Source of the DNA: Streptomyces sp. WM4235
GTDB taxonomy: Bacteria; Actinomycetota; Actinomycetes; Streptomycetales; Streptomycetaceae
Direction: 5' to 3'
Length of the DNA stretch: 64,000 nucleotides
Assembly: GCF_001279725.1 (NCBI RefSeq)
Contig: NZ_LGDE01000112.1
Span: 1 to 64,000, forward strand
Notes under the pieces: model-generated
The model's database searches: none
Told to the model about the DNA's origin: nothing
Seen by the model: the letters and a program-made list of their open reading frames with translations, nothing else
Shown here: in pieces, positions 59,595-64,000 of the stretch
Numbering within the stretch: position 1 is the first letter of the stretch
Layout of the letters: each line of letters begins with the position of its first letter
Position numbers and translations under genes: made by a program

Positions 59595-59744
59595 GGGAAG
59601 ACGTTATCCGCAGAGTGCGGGACCGAACAGGGCTTCGTGGCCGATATCCGCCACACTCGGTCGTTCCGGGTACCCCGGTCAAGATCCCGCGGGGCGGCTG
59701 AGACACTGGGAAGGACCCCCGGCCTCCTCCCGCGAAGGTTCCAC

Positions 59745-60089
59745 GTGGACATCAAGACCGCTTCCGCCCTGCACCGGCTGCGCCTCATCTCCGTACCGGA
59801 GGCACTGTCGTTCCCGGCCCTGCTGATCTTCGGCTCGCTGCTCAGCCGGGTCTCCGACATCGACTACCTGATGATGCCGTTGGGCATCCTGCACGGGATC
59901 CTCTTCGTCATTTACGCGGTCTTCCTGCTCGACGTCTGGAACAAGGCGAAGTGGCCGCTCAAGAAGGTGGCCCTGTTCTTCCTGCTGGCGCTGCTGCCGT
60001 TCGGCGGGCTGTACGGGGACCGGCTGCTCAAGCGCGACGAGGCCGACAGCGTCCTGGCCGCGCGGGCGCGCGAGGCGGCCCGCGCATGA
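59745..60089 (+). CDS. DUF3817 membrane protein (copy 1)
   Basis: 114 residues with three membrane helices: [59 protein letters not shown]. The HGILFVIY and KAKWPLKKV motifs are typical. Starts at GTG ([14 protein letters not shown]) at 59745; its stop overlaps the next gene by 4 bp. Function unknown. Confidence 0.85.
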   Translation: MDIKTASALHRLRLISVPEALSFPALLIFGSLLSRVSDIDYLMMPLGILHGILFVIYAVFLLDVWNKAKWPLKKVALFFLLALLPFGGLYGDRLLKRDEADSVLAARAREAARA

Positions 60090-60391
60090 TCGTCGCGTTC
60101 TCCGTGACCCCGCTCGGGGTGGGCGAGGAGGTCGGCGAGTACGTCGCCGACGCGGTCCGTGTCGTACGGGAGTCCGGGCTGCCGAACCGCACCGACGCGA
60201 TGTTCACCACGGTGGAAGGCGAGTGGGATCAGGTGATGGACGTCGTGAAGCGCGCCGTCGCCGCCGTGGAGGCGCGGGCGCCCCGGGTCTCCTTCATCCT
60301 CAAGGCCGACATCCGTCCCGGAGTCTCGGACGGCATCACCTCGAAGGTGGACACGGTCGAGCGGCACCTCGCCGCCGGCTCCGAGGGCTGA
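60086..60391 (+). CDS. MTH1187-type thiamine-binding protein
   Basis: 101 residues of the YkoF/MTH1187 ferredoxin-like fold: [40 protein letters not shown] and [20 protein letters not shown]. Homologues bind thiamine-like ligands. ATG within the ATGA overlap with the DUF3817 gene, so the two are translationally coupled. Confidence 0.88.
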   Translation: MIVAFSVTPLGVGEEVGEYVADAVRVVRESGLPNRTDAMFTTVEGEWDQVMDVVKRAVAAVEARAPRVSFILKADIRPGVSDGITSKVDTVERHLAAGSEG

Positions 60392-60408
60392 GCCCCCGCA
60401 CCCTTCGA

Positions 60409-60439
60409 AGCGCCCCCCGCCGACAGGGCCGGGGGCGCT
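60409..60439. terminator. Terminator between thiamine-binding and HTH genes
   Basis: AGCGCCCCC and GGGGGCGCT form a 9-bp stem with a 13-nt loop between the convergent genes at 60086 and 60550. Confidence 0.7.
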
Positions 60440-60549
60440 CTCGCGTGCCCCGCCGGGGCCGGTGCGGTCACGCGGACGGTTCCCGCGCCGAGGGAAAGGT
60501 CGAGGGAAGGGGGTCGGTCCGCGACACCGTGCGCGACCGCGCGACCGCG

Positions 60550-61557
60550 TCAGGGCGGGGAGGACCCGCTCCCGGGATCGGTGCCCGCGGCCAACGCGAT
60601 GGCGAGGGGGGTGCGTTCGTAGAGGATCCGGTGGCCGTGGCGGGACGAGAGGAGGAGCCCCGCCGACTGGAGGGTCTTGAGGTGGGCCGAGACGGTGGAC
60701 GGCGCCAGGCGGAGCCGTTCGGCCAGCGCCGAGGTGGACGCGGGCTCCTCCAGGGCGCGCAGGATCTCGGCCCGGGCCCGCCCCAACAGCCGGGCGAGCG
60801 CCCGCGGGGTCGGACCGTCCGAGGCCGCCCACAGCGCGCCGATGCCCCGGGCCGGGTAGACGACCGTCGGCTGCCACGGCGGGTCGTAGCCCCCGACCAC
60901 CTCGGGCCACACGAACGCGCTCGGCATCAACAACAGGCCCTGGCCGTCGAGCGAACGGTCGTGGTGCGTGCGCCGGTCGATGACAAGGGTGTCCCCGGAC
61001 CACCGCAGGTCCGGGTGGAGCCCGTCGAAGAGGGCCTCCAACCCGCCCGCCGCCAGCCTGCGGGAGTGGAAGAGGACGTCCGCCTCCAGCAGGGCCCGCA
61101 GCCTCGGCCAGTGCGGGGCGACCAGACAGGTCCAGGCCCGCTCCAGCAGATCCGCCAACTCCCGCACGGACCGCTCCGGATCGGCGAGCAACCGCTGCCC
61201 GATGTCGCTCTCCACGGCCCCCGGCGTACACACCAGGGAGCGCCGCAGGTCCTCCCGGGCGGCGCCCGGATCGGCCGCGCGCACCCGGGCCAGTTCCTCC
61301 TCGAAGGTCACCGACGGGCCGGACGGCGGAGGGCTGAGGAAGTCCGGATTGTGCCCCTTTTTGGGCATCAGCAGCCACAGCGGACGCAGGTCCAGGCCGT
61401 CCGCCGCCTCACGGATTACCCGCAGCCACGGCAGGTGGTAGGCCTGGCGGTTCCGGTACAGCAGGACCCGGACCGCCTCCTGCGTCTCCCAGCGCGGAGA
61501 GATCGGGAAGCGGCAGCGCAGCAGGTCCACCGGACCGAACCGGTAGTGGAACGGCAT
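60550..61557 (-). CDS. ArsR-like HTH regulator with a large N-terminal domain
   Basis: 335 residues. N-terminal ligand-like domain with MPFHYRFGPVDLLRCRFPIS and AVRVLLYRNRQAYHLPWLRV (DUF5937 type), then a C-terminal winged helix: LGRARAEILRALEEPASTSA, LAERLRLAPSTVSAHLKTLQ, GLLLSSRHGHRILYERT. ATG at 61557; an in-frame start at 61719 would overlap the divergent transporter. It is 148 bp from the MFS gene, so it probably controls it. Confidence 0.85.
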   Translation of the reverse strand: MPFHYRFGPVDLLRCRFPISPRWETQEAVRVLLYRNRQAYHLPWLRVIREAADGLDLRPLWLLMPKKGHNPDFLSPPPSGPSVTFEEELARVRAADPGAAREDLRRSLVCTPGAVESDIGQRLLADPERSVRELADLLERAWTCLVAPHWPRLRALLEADVLFHSRRLAAGGLEALFDGLHPDLRWSGDTLVIDRRTHHDRSLDGQGLLLMPSAFVWPEVVGGYDPPWQPTVVYPARGIGALWAASDGPTPRALARLLGRARAEILRALEEPASTSALAERLRLAPSTVSAHLKTLQSAGLLLSSRHGHRILYERTPLAIALAAGTDPGSGSSPP

Positions 61558-61705
61558 CGACCCTCCCGAAGCCCCCGAGGCCTTCCCGAGGCCCTCTCGA
61601 TTCTTCCCGAGATCCTCCCGCGGCCCTTCCGACGGAACACGCGGCCAGGATTCGGCGGGGAACGAATCCCTGCCCCCGGGGCCCGGCCCCGACCAGGCTG
61701 CCCGC

Positions 61706-62971
61706 ATGGAAACCGTCAACCAACCGGCCGCCGATCACACGGCGGACCCGTCCGACACCGGATACCGGGCCGTCTTCAGGGTCCGGGAGTTCCGGAGCGT
61801 CTTCGCCGCGCACCTGATGTCCGTGCTCGGCGTCGTCGTCGCCGAGATCTCCCTGACCGTCCTCGTGTACCGGCTCACCGGCTCACCACTGATGAGCGCG
61901 CTCACCTTCGCCCTCGGATTCCTCCCCTACGCCCTCGGCGGCACCCTGCTCGCCGGGCTCGCCGACCGGTACCCCGCCCGCCGGGTACTCGTGGCCTGCG
62001 ACCTCGTCTGCGCGGCCTGCGCGGCGGCCATGGTCCTGCCCGGCACCCCCGTCGCCGGACTCCTCGCCCTGCGCTGCGCCATGTCCTTCGTCGCACCCCT
62101 CTTCCAGGGCGCCCGCAGCGCCTCCCTCGCCGACATCCTCGGCGCCGGCGACGTCTTCGTCCTCGGCCGGTCGCTGCTGCGCATGGTCGCGCAGAGCGCC
62201 CAACTGATCGGATTCGGCCTCGGCGGGCTGCTGCTCACCGCCCTCGCACCCCGAGGGGCCCTCGCGCTCACCGCCGCCGGCTTCCTGGCCTCCGCGCTCC
62301 TGCTGCGCCTCGGCACGGCGGCCCGACCCGCCCGCGCGGGCACCGGCGGCACCCCGCTCGGCGGCCTGCGGGCCGTCTTCCGGCACCGACGGACGCGCGT
62401 GCTGACCCTGCTGTTCTGGCTGCCGCCGGTCTTCGTCGTGGTCCCCGAGGCGCTGCTCGCCCCGTACGTCGCCGGCATCGGCGCCGGAACGGTCGCCCTC
62501 GGCCTGCTGATGTGCGCGTTGCCCGTCGGCACCATCGCGGGTGAACTCTGGGCCGGCTCCGTACTCACCGCCCGAACGCGTTCGCGGATCGTGGCCCCGC
62601 TCGCGGCGGCCGGCCTGTCCCCGCTCCTGCTGTACGCGGCGCGGCCGGGCATCGTCGTCACCCTCGGGGCGCTGCTGCTGGCCGGGCTGGCGCACGCGTA
62701 CACCCTCGGGCTCGACCGGATGTACGTGGACGCCGTGCCCGAGGAGCTGCGCGGTCGGGCGATGACCCTGCTCGGGACCGGGATGATGACCCTCCAGGGA
62801 GTGGGCATGGCCCTGGCGGGGCTCGCCGCCGAGTTCCTGCCCGTCCACGTCGTCGTCACCGCGTCGGGGGTGCTCGGCACCCTCGTCGTCCTGGCCCTGC
62901 TGGCCGAATTGCGCGCCTGCGCCCCGGCCGCCGAGGGGCCGAGGGATGAGACGGGGCTGACCGCCAAATGA
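61706..62971 (+). CDS. MFS transporter
   Basis: 421 residues with about 12 membrane helices. Typical segments: LSVLGVVVAEISLTVL-type first pair (MSVLGVVVAEISLTVLVYRL), ALTFALGFLPYALGGTLLAG, then the family motif LADRYPARRVLVACD (motif A), GFGLGGLLLTALAPRGALAL, and helices to the end. Probably drug or metabolite efflux. Divergent from the ArsR-like regulator; a MarR regulator follows after 21 bp. Few residues link it to a given substrate. Confidence 0.9.
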   Translation: METVNQPAADHTADPSDTGYRAVFRVREFRSVFAAHLMSVLGVVVAEISLTVLVYRLTGSPLMSALTFALGFLPYALGGTLLAGLADRYPARRVLVACDLVCAACAAAMVLPGTPVAGLLALRCAMSFVAPLFQGARSASLADILGAGDVFVLGRSLLRMVAQSAQLIGFGLGGLLLTALAPRGALALTAAGFLASALLLRLGTAARPARAGTGGTPLGGLRAVFRHRRTRVLTLLFWLPPVFVVVPEALLAPYVAGIGAGTVALGLLMCALPVGTIAGELWAGSVLTARTRSRIVAPLAAAGLSPLLLYAARPGIVVTLGALLLAGLAHAYTLGLDRMYVDAVPEELRGRAMTLLGTGMMTLQGVGMALAGLAAEFLPVHVVVTASGVLGTLVVLALLAELRACAPAAEGPRDETGLTAK

Positions 62972-62992
62972 CCGCCCGGTAGGGTCTGGTGG

Positions 62993-63502
62993 ATGCCCAA
63001 GCCGCTCAGCCTTCCCTTCGACCCCATCGCCCGCGCCGACGAACTCTGGGAGCGCCGCTGGGGTCCGGTGCCCTCGATGGCAGCCATCACCTCGATCATG
63101 CGGGCGCACCAGATCCTGCTCGGTGAGGTCGACGCCGTGGTGAAGCCGTACGGACTGACCTTCGCGCGGTACGAGGCCCTCGTGCTGCTGACGTTCTCGC
63201 AGGCCGGCGAGCTGACGATGTCGAAGATCGGCGAGCGACTGATGGTCCACCCGACCTCGGTGACGAACACCGTGGACCGGCTGGTGCGCTCCGGACTGGT
63301 GGCCAAGCGACCCAACCCGAACGACGGACGCGGCACGCTCGCGTCGATCACCGACAAGGGCCGCGAGGTCGTCGAGGCGGCGACCCGGGACCTGATGGAG
63401 ATCGACTTCGGTCTCGGGGCGTACGACACCGAGGAGTGCGGGGAGATCTTCGCCCTGCTGCGCCCCCTGCGGGTGTCCGCCGGCGACTTCGACGAGAAGT
63501 AG
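62993..63502 (+). CDS. MarR-family transcriptional regulator
   Basis: 169 residues. LPFDPIARADELWERRWGPV start, DAVVKPYGLTFARYEALVLL, SKIGERLMVHPTSVTNTVDR (recognition helix), SGLVAKRPNPNDGRGTLASI (wing). ATG at 62993, 21 bp after the MFS gene on the same strand, so likely co-transcribed with it; it may act together with the ArsR-like protein. Confidence 0.9.
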   Translation: MPKPLSLPFDPIARADELWERRWGPVPSMAAITSIMRAHQILLGEVDAVVKPYGLTFARYEALVLLTFSQAGELTMSKIGERLMVHPTSVTNTVDRLVRSGLVAKRPNPNDGRGTLASITDKGREVVEAATRDLMEIDFGLGAYDTEECGEIFALLRPLRVSAGDFDEK

Positions 63503-63615
63503 TTCCCGTACGCGGGACCCGCGTCGATCAGGGGCATCGGGCACGACGTCGATCGCGAGGTCGATCACGGGGCCCGCGTCAAGATCGCGCAAAACGGACG
63601 GTTAGGCTCGTGGCC

Positions 63616-63945
63616 ATGAAACGAAGCGTGCTGACCCGGTACCGGGTGATGGCCTTTGTCACTGCCGTGATGCTGCTGGTGCTGTGCACCTGCATGGTTT
63701 TCAAGTACGGCTTCGACAAGGGCGCCGACCTGACCTTCGTGGTCTCCCAGGCTCACGGCGTGCTCTTCATGATCTACCTGGTCTTTGCCTTCGACCTGAG
63801 CTCCAAGGCCCGGTGGCCCTTCGGCAAGATGCTCTGGGTCATGGTCAGCGGAACGATTCCGCTCGCGGCCTTCTTCGTCGAGCGCAAGGTCCGCGCCGAG
63901 GTCGAGCCGCTGGTCGAAGACGGTCTGACCACCGCCAAGGCCTAG
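63616..63945 (+). CDS. DUF3817 membrane protein (copy 2)
   Basis: 109 residues, three helices: VMAFVTAVMLLVLCTCMVFK, VSQAHGVLFMIYLVFAFDLS, MLWVMVSGTIPLAAFFVERK. Shares HGVLFMIY, KARWPFGKM and FFVERKVRAE patterns with copy 1 at 59745, but the first helix has extra Cys residues (LCTCM). I use the ATG at 63616; a GTG at 63610 is two codons earlier. Confidence 0.85.
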   Translation: MKRSVLTRYRVMAFVTAVMLLVLCTCMVFKYGFDKGADLTFVVSQAHGVLFMIYLVFAFDLSSKARWPFGKMLWVMVSGTIPLAAFFVERKVRAEVEPLVEDGLTTAKA

Positions 63946-64000
63946 CCTCGGCGCCGGCGCGCGGCTCGCGGCACACCTGAGCGGACACCCCCGGGACGAC

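Overview
The window is chromosomal DNA of a Streptomyces species or very close relative. The evidence is the very high GC content with GC-rich third codon positions, many GTG and TTG starts, a Scy/FilP polar-growth pair, a chitinase with a chitin-responsive promoter, a Zn-ribbon L31, bL37, and the gene order lysA-hom-thrC-thrB-rho-(LCP)-rpmE-prfA-prmC-tsaC-(phosphatase)-glyA-wecA-atpIBEFHAGDC. As I remember it, this order follows the conserved core of the S. coelicolor chromosome. Almost everything is core genome. The only sign of past transfer is a decayed tyrosine recombinase beside a tRNA-Arg gene.

Layout. (1) 0.3-4.2 kb: an XPB/Ssl2-like helicase-domain protein, the dead integrase, tRNA-Arg(CCG) and a stand-alone response regulator. 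(2) 4.3-10.5 kb: nrtL (an ArgS-like protein without a catalytic core), lysA, hom, thrC and thrB, i.e. lysine and threonine synthesis, with a perfect 16-bp inverted repeat ahead of hom. (3) 11-21.2 kb: rho, an LCP cell-wall ligase, rpmE, prfA, prmC, tsaC, a phosphatase-like protein without its nucleophilic cysteine, glyA and a WecA-type glycan initiating enzyme. (4) 21.5-29.3 kb: the complete F1Fo ATP synthase operon, followed by a DUF2550 gene. (5) 30-34.7 kb: chitinase chiC with two operator-like repeats set around a good -35/-10 promoter, the divergent-origin two-component pair chiS/chiR, and a membrane protein. (6) 34.7-43 kb: PduO cobalamin adenosyltransferase, 3-hydroxybutyryl-CoA dehydrogenase, a STAS protein, a P-loop/transmembrane/PST-rich protein, nucS, an SCO5389-family protein, a flavin-dependent oxidoreductase and a small zinc-finger-like protein. 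(7) 43-47 kb: two tandem paralogous ABC exporter pairs. (8) 47-52.7 kb: filP and scy, the tip-growth coiled-coil scaffold. (9) 53.3-56.2 kb: methylmalonyl-CoA epimerase, thiolase, meaB and the 24-codon gene for bL37. (10) 56.3-64 kb: a PepSY protein, a MarR regulator, three consecutive AIM24 paralogues, two DUF3817 membrane proteins, a thiamine-binding-type protein, an ArsR-like regulator divergent from an MFS transporter, and a second MarR regulator.

I see no CRISPR array, biosynthetic cluster, intact mobile element or defence island. I also see no clearly new multi-gene system. The best candidates for something under-described are the three-gene AIM24 operon (one member with an added Cys/His cluster), the active-site-substituted phosphatase, the ArgS-like NrtL, the STAS plus P-loop membrane protein neighbourhood, and several short tandem or inverted repeats in promoter positions.
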